Assembly: GCF_010093535.1 (NCBI RefSeq) | Contig: NW_022985209.1 | Coordinates: 186,001 to 250,000, forward strand | Direction: 5' to 3' | Origin: Lindgomyces ingoldianus | Lineage: Eukaryota > Ascomycota > Dothideomycetes > Pleosporales > Lindgomycetaceae | DNA length: 64,000 bases | Shown: piece by piece, positions 33,632 through 46,600 of the stretch | How the letters are laid out: each line of letters begins with the position of its first letter | Numbering within the stretch: the stretch's first letter is position 1 | The notes under the pieces: model-generated | What the model was told of the DNA's origin: nothing | What the model saw: the letters and a program-made list of their open reading frames with translations, nothing else | The model's database searches: none | Translations under genes and position numbers: made by a program

Positions 33632-35747
33632 CTAATTTTGTCCGGAAGAAGGATGGTGCACCACTTGGAGCTCAGTAGATGGCGAGGTATGCGGACCCTC
33701 CGGCTGTGGTCCCTGGTTCTTCATCCTGTCTACCCCAAGAACTGCAGCCTTGGACTTGTCGCTCAGGTGGTGGGCACGGAGGAAGAAGCTGGCAATAAGC
33801 GAGAGACCGGCAACAACTACGAACTGGATAGAGAAGACTTCTGTCAGTCACAAACAGAGTGATAGATAGGTGACTGTACGTACCATTATCCACACCGACC
33901 TCAATGCATCAAAGTACGCGTCTTTGACGATGTTCATTTGGCCTACAGGCAAGGACCCAATCATCTCAACATTGGTTGCGGCGACATCCCCGTTAAATTT
34001 GCTGGCTAGTTGCTCGCCGAGTTGATCAGACAGTCTTGGGTTTACCGCGTTCATCTGATTCTGGAATATGACGCCCCCAACAACTATAGCAACAGTAGTA
34101 GCGAGAGACCTAATGAAGGTCATGGTTGCCTGAATGACAGCAGTATCCAGAACCGTCATTACAGCCTGCGCGGCAAGTAACGGTGGATCAATGTTCATGC
34201 CAACACCGGCACCCGTTATAATTTCAAAAACGACTAGCTTAGTTAAGCTTTCTTGTGGCCGCAGACTCATGAACAGTCCGGTACCTAGCGCCAACAGTCC
34301 ATGTGAAAAGTACGTAATAGGGAGATATATCCCTGTTTTCTGGATGAAAGCTCCCGTACACGCTGCCGCTAGAGAGCAGGAAACAATCAGAGGGACAAGA
34401 TGAACGCCCGACTCCAATGCATTAGCTCCCAGAACTGATTGTGAGTACAGCGGAAGATAGTACGAAAGGCCAATGAGGATGTAGAAATTGTATGCCCAGA
34501 TCATGTAAGCGGCAATGGTGGACTTGCTGGAAAATAGTCGCATGGGAACGACAGGGTTCGTAGCAAACTTCCATTCGTTGATGACGAATATTGCAATGGT
34601 CCCAGCGCCGAATGCGATCAAGCAAATGACAGTGACGGATGACCAAGGGAAGGTGACATTCCCGAAGTCGAGACCCAGGAGGATCATTAGTGCAGCGCCG
34701 ATGATGAGGGCACTACCGGTCCAGTCTATGGCCCTCAGGCCTGCTAGCATAGGGGTGTTGGGAGAAGGGAGCTTCAGGAAGCATAGTAGCACGATAAAGA
34801 CGATAGTGCCGATTGGTACTGCATACACTTGTTAGTTGTTTCAAGAGCAACAAAAATGGAGCAATATTGACTCACAATTAAGCCAAAAGCACCATCTCCA
34901 GCTGAACCCATGTCAGTCTACCAAAGCGAACGAATGAGTCTACCAATGCAACTTACGTCAAGCGAGTTGTAAAAGATCCGCCAATAACAGGTCCAACAGC
35001 ACACCCAACAGCCCATACAAGGGATGTAATCGCAAGATACAATCCCCGATCGCGCATTGAGAAGCTGTCGCAAATGATGACATTCGCCATGGTGCCCATG
35101 CCCGACGATCCAAGCCCTTGGATAGCTCGACCTGCAATCAGCACATCCATGTGTGGGGCCAGGGCACATATTAAGCTTCCAGCAAGGAAAATAGTAAGTG
35201 CTATCAGCATGATGGGTTTGCGACCCCAGATATCGGCGACGGAACCCCAGACGGGTGTGATTGCTGTGCTGGCAAGGATGAAGGCACTGCCAATCCAGGC
35301 ATAGCTGGTAACTGAATTGAAGGAGCTCACTATTGCTGGAATAGCTGGTGTGATGATGGTGAGATCCAACGCGGATAGGAAACAGGAGAGACAGAGTGGC
35401 GCCATGATTACGGTGATGGCGGCGCCAGACAACTTCTGAACGGCCTCCTCGAGTTCGGATTCGATGAAAGGTGCAGGCTGAATTAAGGAGGAACCATCTA
35501 CATTTGTGTTGTTCGTTGCTGCTCCAGGATCGTGAGTAGAATGGTTGCGGGTAACAGTTGTGATAAGTTCGGATCTTTGCTGTTGTTCGATGCTCTTCGT
35601 GTCCCCTTCTGGTAGCGATGCTTTGAGAAATGCATCACCTTGGCTGATCACCGGCGCAAATGCGTGACTAGTGCTGGGTTGAAGAGACATTGCAATGGAA
35701 CGAGACCTCGACAGAGTGTTGGTTAGGGATAGGATACTTTCAGGCAT
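33632..35747 (-). CDS. DHA2-type MFS transporter between inverted repeats, 4 exons
   Basis: Exons: 35747-34957, 34901-34876 (26-bp microexon), 34827-33884, 33823-33632. Introns of 48-60 bp are all GT/AG. The frame is open throughout and gives 650 residues. A long polar N-terminal tail (1-108) precedes TM1 with LSALDLTIITPAIPAI (124-139). GSVADIWGRKPIM (168-180) is MFS motif A and GCAVGPVIGG (248-257) motif C. The microexon restores TWRWCFWLNL. The C-terminal tail after the last TM (FVVVAGLSLIASFFLRA) is about 45 residues and polar. An in-frame ATG at 35690 would shorten it by 19 residues; nothing decides between them. Probable efflux pump; substrate unknown. It is an intact, GC-normal gene with RIP-degraded DNA on both sides. 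Confidence 0.93.
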
Positions 35748-35810
35748 CACTCGATGTAAGGATAAGCTGCGCTTACTAATATCTGGCCGAACCAATCAGT
35801 ATATTGTTCA

Positions 35811-36087
35811 CACTAGTGACGCTATTTCTCTGTCACCTTATGTATTTCTTACATTCTTTTTTCAAAAAAAAAATGTATACATAATATAAATGCACCTTTA
35901 TGTTGATTTGCACGCAGTTTGCTCTAGCATGCGTTGTGTAAAAGATGTTTAAATTATGGTTAGTTGCGTCTGCTCCACCTCTCTAGTCACATCGGTGTGT
36001 CGGGGATTGGCATCAGTGCCACATTGGTGTGTCGGGGATTGGCATCAGCCACATTGGTGTGTCGGGGATTGGCGTCAGACACACCTG
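35811..36087 (-). repeat. Inverted-repeat arm C (right of the MFS gene)
   Basis: Reverse complement of arm B. It contains CTATTTCTCTGTCA, GCACGCAGTTTGCTCTAGC and three ~30-bp units TTGGTGTGTCGGGGATTGGC (35987-36078). It starts about 65 bp upstream of the MFS start codon. Confidence 0.85.
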
Positions 36088-36269
36088 AGTTGCTCACTTT
36101 TGCCAAGACCACACCACAACAAACTCTATTATAGCCCATAGCAACCCGCTCTAGCACTATATAGTATTGTACAGGCTAGAATATTATTTAGATACTACTT
36201 CTACTTCTTGCTTACACGTTTGCGCGTTATGCATAGTCTAATTGCATTATCTGCAGCGCCTTTAGGATA
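36088..36269 (-). mobile_element. Pogo 3' fragment, outer part of arm C (split by insertion)
   Basis: Mirror image of 32390-32745: TIR-proximal GCTCACTTTTGCCAAGACC followed by the transposase tail in reverse. It breaks at 36269 because of the 36270-38384 element and continues at 38385. Confidence 0.75.
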
Positions 36270-38384
36270 CTGTGTTTTAGCGTGTAATGCACGGCCTCGC
36301 GTAATGCACGGTTCTGCGCGAAGCTGTCAAAACTTCAACCACCTCTCTCTCAACCAATATAGGCAGTATTAAGGCCGCTTTAGAGTTGCTAAAATTGCTA
36401 AAACCTAGAGAATTACTAAATTATGCTGCAGTAGCTAGGCAGTATAGTGTTAATTAATCTACGCTCTTAAGGCGTTACTAACGCGTTACCCGCCCGCGTG
36501 CAGAGAAACTTAAAAATTAGCAACTACTTAGCCTAGTGCAGGAGAAAGAGCTAGTAGAGTACATTAATAGGCTTTGCGTAAGAGGTCTATCCCTTTTAAG
36601 ACAGATAATTTAAAATTTTATAATAAAAATAGGTAGTAGGTAAGCTAGTAAAAGCTAGGTTAATTAATTTATTAAGAGGCACTCTATTAACCTATTATCT
36701 TAATAGACATCTAGCATAGACGCTGCGCGTAACAAAGCTAACTTAGCATTTAAGTACTTGCTATATTTTAAGCTTGTACATAAAAAAATTAAGTAATATA
36801 GCATAGAACTACAGCATACCTATAATATAGATAAAAAGGGCTTTCTAATTAAGGTACTGTTAAAAATAAAGCAAATCTTCTCTAAATAGCAGTATAAGCA
36901 AAGTATTAAGTAGCAGCTTATACAAAATAGTAATTGCAAGTAGATTATAACAATAGCCTGCATCTGTGCTAACAGTAGCTCTCTTATACCTACACTAATC
37001 TACTAAGCTGTTTCTAACTATATATAAGACTCTTAGCTATAGAATTTTAACTTTTTTAAGCATTAAGCTTTCTTTGCTTTATTACTTATAGGTTAAATAA
37101 ATAATAAACTAGGCCTAGTATAGCTTAAACATGTGTTTAATTATAAGACTAAGGCAAAGGCGTAACAAGCGTACTAACTTTTATTTCTAGATAGCTATAG
37201 ATTGCATGTTTTAATAAAGTTTATTAAGTACTACAACAACAATAAGATCCTTTTAGCTGTATACCTGCTGCATGCGACCTATACGCTGCAGCCTCTTAAT
37301 GTCTGCATGTTTAAACCTCTCTTATTAGCCTACTTAGCTAAGCTAGCTAGCTTTATTAATAAATACTAGAGACTATTATTAATTAAAAAGAAAGACTTTT
37401 ATAGCATGTTTAATAAGGCCTAGAAAATGTCTTTTAAGCATAAAACTATTCTTAGTGCTTTTAAAGCAACTAGTTTATTGCTATTTAAGCTGTAAGTAGT
37501 CTTAAATTAATTTTACTATAAGCAGAAGAAGCAACTATCCTCTAGTAAAAGCACTAGCTTAGCGCTTAGTGCAAAGGATTAAAAGAGGGTTAAAGGCTTT
37601 TTAGACAAGGTTGTTAGTAATTTTTATAAAAGAGACATATAAAAGCTTAAGAAGACTGTCTAGTTATTCTTAGTGCGTTGCATTCTTCTCTAGCATAAGC
37701 TTAAGCAGGTTAAAGATGCGCTAATTAATAAGAAGAAGCGCTGCTAGCGTAGCAAGCCTCTCCTACTAGAAGCACCTCTAGAATATTATAGTAGTGCAAC
37801 TTTTTAGTCCCTAAATAAGGTCTAAAAAGCACGTAATTATTAGGCATAAAAAGATGCTAAAAAAAAGGCTCTATAGCTTTAAAAACAAGAGAAGGCAAAG
37901 CGCAAGAAAGTAGAGAAAGCTAAAAAAGCGCGCGCAGTTAAAGGGAAGAGGCATAGAGTAGCAATAGCAAAGAAGGCTTACCTATAAGAGCTTAAGACAA
38001 AAGCAGCTTAACAAGAGGAGGCAGAGCTTACCTAGCAGGTTAATTAACAGCTTAAAAATAACCTCTAGCAGGCAACAAAGCCTAAGCAGAAAGCTCCTAC
38101 GCCTATTGCTAGTACGCTAGAGGATTTTAATAATAATGCAGCATTAAATAAAGAGAGGGAGCTAGCATTAGGCAGGACTTAACATAGCAGGCAAATTAAC
38201 CTCCCTATAAGGTATTGCACGTAAATTATTGCTAGGAATAGAATTTATAGCATTTAATTAGTATTATAATAAAAAATCTATATAATCTATAATTTGTGTG
38301 AGTCTCTAGAGCTTTAAAAGTAAAAGGCGCAGATTGCTAAAATCGTGCATTACGCGAGGCCGTGCATTACGCGCTAAAACATGG
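36270..38384 (+). mobile_element. Complete Fot1/pogo-type transposon, RIP-degraded
   Basis: A 2115-bp element with ~41-bp TIRs (GTTTTAGCG(T/C)GTAATGCACG inside both ends) and TA at 36268-36269 and 38385-38386. Its excision rejoins the reversed pogo tail of arm C. The single coding region (+) has many TAA/TAG stops. The readable blocks are an N-terminal psq-type HTH (SIKAALELLK and NYAAVARQYSVN, 36370-36450) and the DDE catalytic region (LDSYRLHVLIKFIKYY, then LHATYTLQPLNVCMFKPL, 37185-37320). The latter matches the family LDGHGSHxTxEF and PHxTHxLQPLDVxxFxPL; the second catalytic Asp is now N in QPLNV. AFKATSLLLF (37450-37480) and a Lys-rich C-terminal tail follow. It is inactive. Confidence 0.92.
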
Positions 38385-38655
38385 TAGCTTACCTACTTTA
38401 GCTTGCACCTGCTTCTTTGCCTTCTTCTTGTTACTGCGCGCCCTAAACTCCTTTAGAGCTGTTAAACATAGGCCTTTCTAAATTATTAAGGTCTTTTCTG
38501 CTTTAATCTACTTTCTTTTATGCAATTTATATTACGTAGCAGCCTTATTAGCTGCTTAAAGCTTAGTAATTTTTTATTACACTAACACTAGCTTATGCGT
38601 AATTATTACTACCCTCTTTAAAACTTTTTTAAACGCTTTAACTATAAAAGTTAGT
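38385..38655 (-). mobile_element. Pogo 3' fragment, continuation after the insertion
   Basis: It continues the reversed transposase tail: GCTTGCACCTGCTTCTTTGC and CTAAACTCCTTTAGAGCTG mirror 32470-32550. It extends further left-of-tail than arm B's visible fragment. Confidence 0.75.
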
Positions 38656-38662
38656 AAACTAT

Positions 38663-39081
38663 TGTTGCGTTTTGCTAAAAGGTTAACCTCCTAGCTAGCA
38701 CAGCAGAAGGATATATATAGACGGATAGCTGTACGCGACACACCCCCCAGCTCAAACCGTGGTATGAGAGAGGTGAAACATGGTGAAACAACCTTAACAC
38801 ACCCTTCCAGCCTAAGCAACAGAACTTAGAGACAGATCTAGTAAGGTAGCCTCTGTAATAGATGCACTGCCTAAATGCTTTTTACTAAGCGTAGGAATTA
38901 AACACGCAGTACTTAGGGATAATGCAATTTTATTAGTGGAGTAGGGGTGCGCAAATTTTTAAGCGCTAACTATCTACACTATGCTGCAAACTAGGCTTAT
39001 AACTGTTGCGTTTTGCTAAAAGGTTAACCTTCTAGCTAGCACAGCAGAAGGATATATATAGACGGATAGCTGTACACAACA
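38663..39081 (+). mobile_element. Complete miniature LTR element (TRIM-like), 419 bp, ACTAT target duplication
   Basis: Two 78-bp terminal direct repeats (38663-38740 and 39004-39081) begin TGTTGCGTTTTGC and end CGCGACA or CACAACA. ACTAT flanks both sides (38658-38662 and 39082-39086), the 5-bp duplication of an LTR-element insertion. The 263-bp interior has no coding capacity. TGGTATGAGAG (38760-38770) resembles an initiator-tRNA primer site, although it lies 19 bp inside the repeat rather than next to it. The second copy is at 7388-7800. Confidence 0.88.
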
Positions 39082-39845
39082 ACTATTTATATACTTTTAA
39101 ATTTTTATCTTTATAAGCATTAATTACAACCTAAGTTCTAGGGTATTACTTAAGGTTTATAACTGCTAGGGCTTATTATATATAAGTAGTAGTAGTAATA
39201 AAGTGCATAACTTTATATTAAGGCCTATTATAACTTAGTATAAGTTAAAAGAAACTAATCTAGGGCCTTAGAACCTTTCTTAGATATTACTAAAAGTAAT
39301 TATAGCATTATAAACTACTTTAAATTATAGTAAGAACTTTATTTTTATAATATAAGTAATCTAGTTACATATAAGGTTTTTAGCTTAGCACTTATACACC
39401 TTTTTTAAAGAAGTAAAACAACCTACATTAAGTAGCTATAAAAGGTGTAATTAGTAAAAAAGTATATAAATAGTAATAATCTTATTATCTTTATAGTATT
39501 ACTAGAAATAAAGTAAGTTATAGCTCTTATAGCTATTAATATCTAGCAGACAGTAGCTGCTAATAGTATACTTTTTTATATGCACATTAAAGTGCTTTAA
39601 CTAGTCTAGACTAAGCTAATTAGTAGTCTAGCTGCGCTTAGAGACTATAATAACTTAATTCTAAAGTAGATTTATTTTATACTAGTTTAAAAAGTAATTA
39701 CTACCCTAAAAAATAATAAAAAGTAAAATAGCCTACTCTTTAGTATTAATGCTCTAAATAGCTGTTATCTACTTTTAGTTACCTAGCTAGACTACTTTTA
39801 GCTATTCTTATCTCTCTAAACTTATAACAACTGCTTTAGTAGATA
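39082..39845. other. AT-rich spacer containing a partial arm-type repeat
   Basis: Positions about 39365-39510 match the tail of arms A and D (TTAGCTTAGCACTTATA, AAGTAAAACAACCTACATTAA). The remainder shows no recognisable coding. Confidence 0.45.
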
Positions 39846-40100
39846 TCTAGCCTATTATAAACTTTATCTTATTAAAGTTGTACATGTTATTATTCTAGAT
39901 ACTATACTTAGCTTTAATATTCTTTATAAAGTTAAACTAGCCTTAAATTACTATAGGATTTTTATAGAAAGCTTTTTTATAGTTATACTTACACTTAAAC
40001 TTTACTTTAAGCTTTAAGTAGTGCTTAATAAACATATTAGGCTAGTTTATGCTAATATAGCCTACATTACGCTTAGTGTGCAAAGAATTAGCTATATTAG
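39846..40100 (-). mobile_element. Foldback pogo derivative, left piece of a copy split by Gypsy
   Basis: The sequence parallels 28850-29110 of the third foldback copy and stops at GCTATATTAG, where the Gypsy LTR begins. It resumes at 47774. The left arm of this copy is absent. Confidence 0.8.
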
Positions 40101-40692
40101 TGTTACAATCCTTGCTTCAAGAAGCACTCGGGTCTTATGATGTTCCTAGGGGAAAGTAGGACGGATAGTAGGGGCTAGTCTTGTAGGGTGTACAGTCCTA
40201 CGTACAGGCTATTAGGCTAATGGAGGGAGGGAGAGTGACTAGATTATGGTTTGCCCTATGTGCAGCAGTAGGGAGGCCAGGTTAAACAGTCCTGTTAGAC
40301 AGGGTTAGAGGTATATATAGTGTAAGATATATAAATAGTATTATAGCTCTTTAAAAAGCTAAATGCTACTTAGTCTATGTAAAGAATAAACTAAATGTTA
40401 AACACACTTTCTAAAGGTTATTTAATATAGAAACTTATATACATGTGCAGAGGACGCTAAGGGGAGTTAGTAGAGTTTATAGAAGTCTGCTAAAAAAAGC
40501 TCCTTAAGCTCCTTTAAACTCTTAGTAACACGCAGCCTGCCTTTTTATTAGACAGAGCATTCTTTTATAATCTTAGGAAGCTGTGCTGCCTCTGTGTCCT
40601 CTAACTAGTCTGTAAGCGAGCCCTGCTCTAATCCAGCTAGATTGTGGAGCACTGCTAGTAGGGTTACGCTGGTCCAACTGTAGACTGTAACA
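40101..40692 (-). repeat. 3' LTR of the Gypsy element
   Basis: 592 bp, near-identical in layout to 47182-47773. GTAGGGGCTAGTCTTGTAGG and ATATATAGTG are shared. This is the 3' LTR because coding runs leftwards. Confidence 0.93.
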
Positions 40693-43600
40693 CGCTGCCC
40701 CCTCTCCTTAGCAGCGTCCTTGCCGCTCTGCTCACATAACTGTGTTAGTAAAGGTTTATTTATAAGGTAAGCACTTTTCTGCTAAAAGGCATTTCTAATA
40801 TCTATTTATTTTATACTAAATAGCTTGTTAGTCTTGTTTATTCTGCTATCTTTATGTTATTTGTTGTTTTAATCCTTTTTACTAAATAAAAATAAGGCCC
40901 TATAGCGCTTGCTAATCTTTAGAGTTGTCTTGTGTGTTAACTTTGTCCTTAGACAGTTACATTAAGTGTGTAAGAAAATATAATAGGTGCAACGCTTTTA
41001 TTTCTAACATTACATAGAATTAGTTAGAGAAGGAACAGAAGACGCTCCTTTAAAAAGCTTCTGTTGCAAAGGCTTATAAGTAGGAGCTTAGCAACTAGAT
41101 GTTGTGTTAGGTTTAGAAGACTTTAGAGGCAATAGATAAAAAGCGTTTTAGATAGAATTATATTTAAAAGTTGTTAGATCTACTAAAGGCTTATTATATA
41201 AAGTACTTAAAAGAGGATCTATCTTCTTTAGACAAGATAGAAGCCCTTAAGGCTAAAGTAAAGAGCTGTTCCCCTTCTTAACTATTATTAGCTAGGACTT
41301 GTTTCTAAAGGCTGCTACTATCTAGTAATAACATAGCTGTTTCTTTTAATATAGGTGCCTTATTGCCTAGCTAGTTTCTTTTAGACAAGCCTAAAGGTAC
41401 CTCTGTACTAACAGCTGCGCGTTTCTTAGATTCTTAGCTAGTTTTTATGTGTTTTTACTAGTAAGCTACTTTTTTTATTTTACTAAAAATTCTTTTTAAT
41501 TTCTTTAATTACTAATAATGCGCTTAACTTTATATTCTATTTCTGCATTTTTTTATTTTTAAGTAGATAGAGGAATTTTTTTAGGTGCTTTTTCTAACCT
41601 AAAGACATAGAACTACAGGTGTATCTTTATATATAAGAGAAGCTTAAGCTTGCAGTTGTCTTGTTAAGTTTAAAGGACTTTATATAGTCCTATCTTTTTT
41701 TTTGCTAGCTTCCTAGAAGGTCTAGGTATCTTAAGGTTTTTAGTGTTAAGATACATGTAGTCTTCTAGGTAAATTTCTAGTCTTAGTTATTATAATTTAT
41801 TTGCATACTTCTTTATTATTGCTTTACTAGATCTTGCTTTAACAGCTAACTTTTTATGTATCTAATGTAGGTTTGTTAGCTAATCTATTAATTCTTATAG
41901 GTCTATAAGTTAACTTCTGTGCAGCACAAAGTATAAGTTATATCTAAAATTAGCTTTATATAGCGTTTCTTTTATTATAGCTAATTCCACATTATTAATT
42001 ACTAGTTGCGCTATTAGAAGCTATTCTGCCTAATTATTTTAAGTGTAAGAGATGTATTTTCTTAGATATCTCTCTACTTCTGCATTTACTCTTTTAGTCT
42101 AGCCATCTGTCTACAGGTAGTAGGCTGTAGATAGCTTGTGTGCTATTCTAAGGTGCCGCATTGCTACTTTTTAGAAGCTGCTAGTAAACAGCTTATCTCT
42201 ATTAAAGATAATAATCTTAGGGCATCTGTATACTAATATTACATTTTATTTTAATTTATAAATAAATTCTTTAGCTGTTATTATCTTTTCTAAGGGCTAG
42301 GTGTGTAGATACTTAGTAGTTTTATCTAAAGCTACTATAATTATATTGCACATCCTGTCTGTCCCTAGTTCTTTAGACAGGGGTAGTCCTATAATAAAAT
42401 CTATTATAATTATTGTTTATAGTAACTATAGTGCTTTAATTAGTTAGAGATATCTATAGGCCTTATGCCTTCTTAGGTTGTTTTTATTATAGGTATTACA
42501 TTCTCTAAGCACCTCTGTGCATAGTTGCTTTATCTTTAGTATTTGTTATAGTATAGCAGCCTTTAGCTTCTTCTAAAAAGTGCCTATTTCTAGATGTCTA
42601 AACATTAAAGATTTATAATATTCTTAGATTAGGTTTTTCTATTCTTACTTGCTAGCTATAAGCATGTAAAATTCTTTTATAAGTTAGAGTCTGTTATAGA
42701 CTTATCCTTTATTAGTTTTTTTAAAGAGTGTAAATTTTTTAGTTCCCTTCTTTTCTTTATTAAAGTAGTTTAGTCTTTAGCTAAGAGCGTTAGCCTACTA
42801 GTTTTATGCTCTAGGCATGTGCTTAATAATACAGTTAAACTATGCAAGTTCTATTACTTATTTTACATGCATTAGTAATAGTTTTTTTACTAACAGAAAC
42901 GTGACTAAGTTTGCATAGTTAGTTATAATATTAAATAGCTTTGCTATCTTATGTAGCTCTGTAGCCTATACTCTTACAGCATTTAATATTGCTTTTAGCT
43001 CTTTGTTAGGTATGCTGTAGCCTGCTTCTAGACCTAAGAACTTAGCAGAGTGGTACGCGACTAGGTGCTATTTTCTGTCTTCCTGCTTTTAGTATAGCGC
43101 AGCTCTGCTAGCTCTAAGGGATGCGTCTGTGTAGATCTTTGTTTCTAATTATAGGTTGTACATTCTTAATACTAGTTTGTCTGTTATAGCTTATTTTAGT
43201 GTTATAAATGCTTTATTTATTTCTAGGGTCTAGATAAACTTTACTATTACCTGCTTTTTAGTTATAGTGTTTATTAATAGTATAGTAATTTTTAAATAGT
43301 CCTTAATTATTTGTCTAATGTAGCCTAATAGTCTAAGAAATCCTTTTACTTCTTTAACTGTTATAAGTTCTAGCTACTCTAGTACCTTTTATACTTTAGC
43401 TAGGTTAATCTTTATTTTTTTTTTATTAATTATAAATTCTAAGTATTCTGTTTTAGTAACATAGAACTTGCATTTAAAGAGCTGCAGGTGAAGTCTGTAC
43501 TTCTTAAGCTGTTCTAAAACTTTTTATACTTTCTATATGTAATCTTCTAGGGTATCTCTTAAATAGATAAGGATGTTATCTAAATATACTAGAGTAAAGA

Positions 43601-46600
43601 CATCTAAATAAGGGTTAAGGGCAGTATTAATAATTTACTAGAAGGTTACTAGAGCATTTATTAAGCTAAACAGCATTACTAGTAGCTTGTAGAGTCCCTA
43701 TAAGGTTCTAAACACTATAAGCTACTTATCTTCTTTTTATATTCTTATCTTGTTAAATCTGTCTTGTACATTAAACTTTATAAAGTACTAGGTTCCTTTT
43801 AGTTAGTTTATAATGTCTTATATAATTAGTAGGGGAAACTAATCTTAGACTGTGTTGTTGTTTAGGGTTCTATAGTCCTAACAGACTTAGATCTTTCCTC
43901 CTTTCTTCTTTACAAAGACTACTGCTAACGCTATAGGGCTGTAGCTTTTCTAGATATAGCCTTATACTAACATTCTGTTAACATACTTTTATAAGGCCTT
44001 CTTCTGTGCCCTAGTTAAGGGGCAGAGCTTATGCGTCTTTAGGTTGTAATCTTTTATTAGGTTAATAGTGTAGTCTTAAGGCTAGTGTAGTAGTAGTTCT
44101 CTAAGGTCTTCTAGTGTTTTAAACATGTCCTTGTAGTCTTTATATTTAGGCAGAATTTAACCTTTCTTTTAGACTTATACAACACTAATTTATTCTATGT
44201 CCTTGTCTACTTTAATTTTTTTATAAGAGACTTTTTTAAGTTTTTTTTTTATTATTCTTATTGCTTAAGCTTTTAGCTCCTAGTAAGGAAATTTCTAGGG
44301 CTTCTTTTTCTTAGGGTAGTAACTGCTACCCTGCTTAGCTTGTTTGTAGACTAGGCATCTGTTGTTATAGCATGCTAACTAGGTTATGCGTGCGTGGTTG
44401 TTAGGGGTTTCTATAGTTATAGTTCTCTAATTAATTGCAGGATTGTAAGTTCTAAGCTAGTTATAGCCTAGAATTACATTATATTTACCTTTTAGTTTAA
44501 GTATGTTTATAAATCTTTAATTTTTTATGTTAAGGGTTTTAAAGTTTTTCTTATAAGTTTCTAGGTTAATCTATCCTCTACTATACTTAATTAATAATAT
44601 GTTAGTAAGAGTTACCTTAAATAGGTTCTTTTTTATGTAGAATAGTATACTTTACTTGTCTACTTAATTCTTATCTATAGCAGTAAAGGTGCATCTGCTG
44701 TTTATAAGGGCTAGCCTAGGCTATCTGTTATACGTGAAGGTAGTTGTTAGGCTGTGTTCTGCCCCTTATCCTACTGCAATTACTGCTAATATATTATGTT
44801 TAACTTCTTTATCTAAGAGGGGATAGAAGTTAATATTTTATAAGTTATTATTAAACTTATGCTTTCTTTTTTTATAGATTTAATGTTTTTAATTATAGTA
44901 GTTAGTTGCTTTACATTTGTAATCTTTAACTAGGTAATGTAATGTTAGATAGTCTTCTTTTCTTACTACCTTCTACTAGAAATAGTAGAACTTATAGTTA
45001 TCTTATTTATTACACTTTATCTAGCTCTCTTGTTTATAAGGGGGAGCTGTTTAACAAGTGTAGTAATTTGTAGTTTTACAGGCTAAGGCTGTTCCCTACT
45101 ATAGGCAACTGTTATAGTTCCTTTCCTATGTAGGCTACTATCCTGCTTAATGTTTGTTGTCCTAATGCTTAATGCAATACTGTCGCGTGCATTAGTACTA
45201 GGGATATAGACAATTGTTAGGTCTATGTAACGTGTTAAGGGGGCTTTTTTAGGTCTACTAAGGGTATTCTTTTGTTTGTACTAGCTGTACAGGGTGCTCT
45301 TTCTATTAGCACTTGTTTGTACTATGGGTGCTGCTCCTGCAGAGGACACATTGTCTATAATTTTGTTGTATTACAAGGGCTTTTCTAGAGATTGCTAGGC
45401 TTAGAAGCAGTGTCTTAGGTTTCTTAGGCACTAGTTGCAGTACCTTAAACCTAGCAGGTTTACCTAACTATTTTAGCTTTTAATCTTTAATTTTAGTAAA
45501 GAATTACTATTACTTTTCTTTATTTATAATATTATATTTAACTTTAGCTATCCTTTATATAATGTTAAACATTAAGTAGTTGTTGCTAATGTTTATTTAG
45601 TAAAATAAGACTATATAGTTACTTAGGTAGTTATGTAGTAACCTACACTTCTAGCACCTGCATCTCTAAAACTATTAGAAAAGCTCTCTTACTAAAGTAC
45701 TAGGGGTCTAGTCTTAGAGGGGGAACTGTTTTTCTTCTTTCTAGACATTTATAATATATCCTTAAATTTAAGTCTTTTCTCTGTATTCTTTAAGGATTAT
45801 AAGGTCCTGCAATACTGTATTAAGGCTACTAAAATTTTAAATAACTACCTTCTAATACGCTTTAGGGTAGTTATTTAAAGAGTAGTTTTTTTTATATTAC
45901 TAGTAAAGTTTATTATCTAGTCTTTCTTGTATTTTCTTATCTGTAAGGCTGTATTTAGCAGTAATAGCTTTTATTATTATAGTAGTATTTTTATTCTTTC
46001 CTTTTTAAGAGTCTAGGTAATTTTAGCAGAAATGTTTTACTTTTTTATAGTTTAGGTAGGCTTTATCTTTTAGCTATTTTTATTATTCTTTTATTAAAGG
46101 CAGCTTATTATGTTCTAGAACTTAGCTCTTTTTAGAAGGGGGGCTTTGTGTATGCTTTGCATAACTAAGGTCTATTAGCTTTTTATTATATTATAAAAGC
46201 TCTTTTTTTTTAGGGATAAACTCTAGTTTCTAGAAAGTTCTCTTTAATTTTTTTTCTTTTTTACATTTCTTATAATAATTATTATAAGTTGTTACTTTCT
46301 TAATGTATTTTTTAAAAGTAGTTAGTTAGTTTATGTGCATAAACTTATTTTTTACTTTGTTATTTAGTCTGTTATAAAACATGCAGCATAGGGCTTTCTA
46401 GTTGTTCTATCTGCAGATAGCTATTTAGTCCCTAAAATGTGCTGCATAGTTTTAGACTAGCCTGCTGCCCTGTCTTATATTGTCTAGTTAGTTAGCTGCA
46501 ATTTTTTTTTTATCTAGGGTCCTGTAGATAGCTAATAGAGCTGCCTTAAAATTTTTAACACTACTAAATACTTTCTCTGTTTTAGAATTAAGTAGAGCGC

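Noticed and set aside
35748..35795. Longer N terminus for the 33.6-35.7 kb MFS protein
   Set aside because: The longest frame would begin with TTG, not ATG; the first ATG is at 35747.
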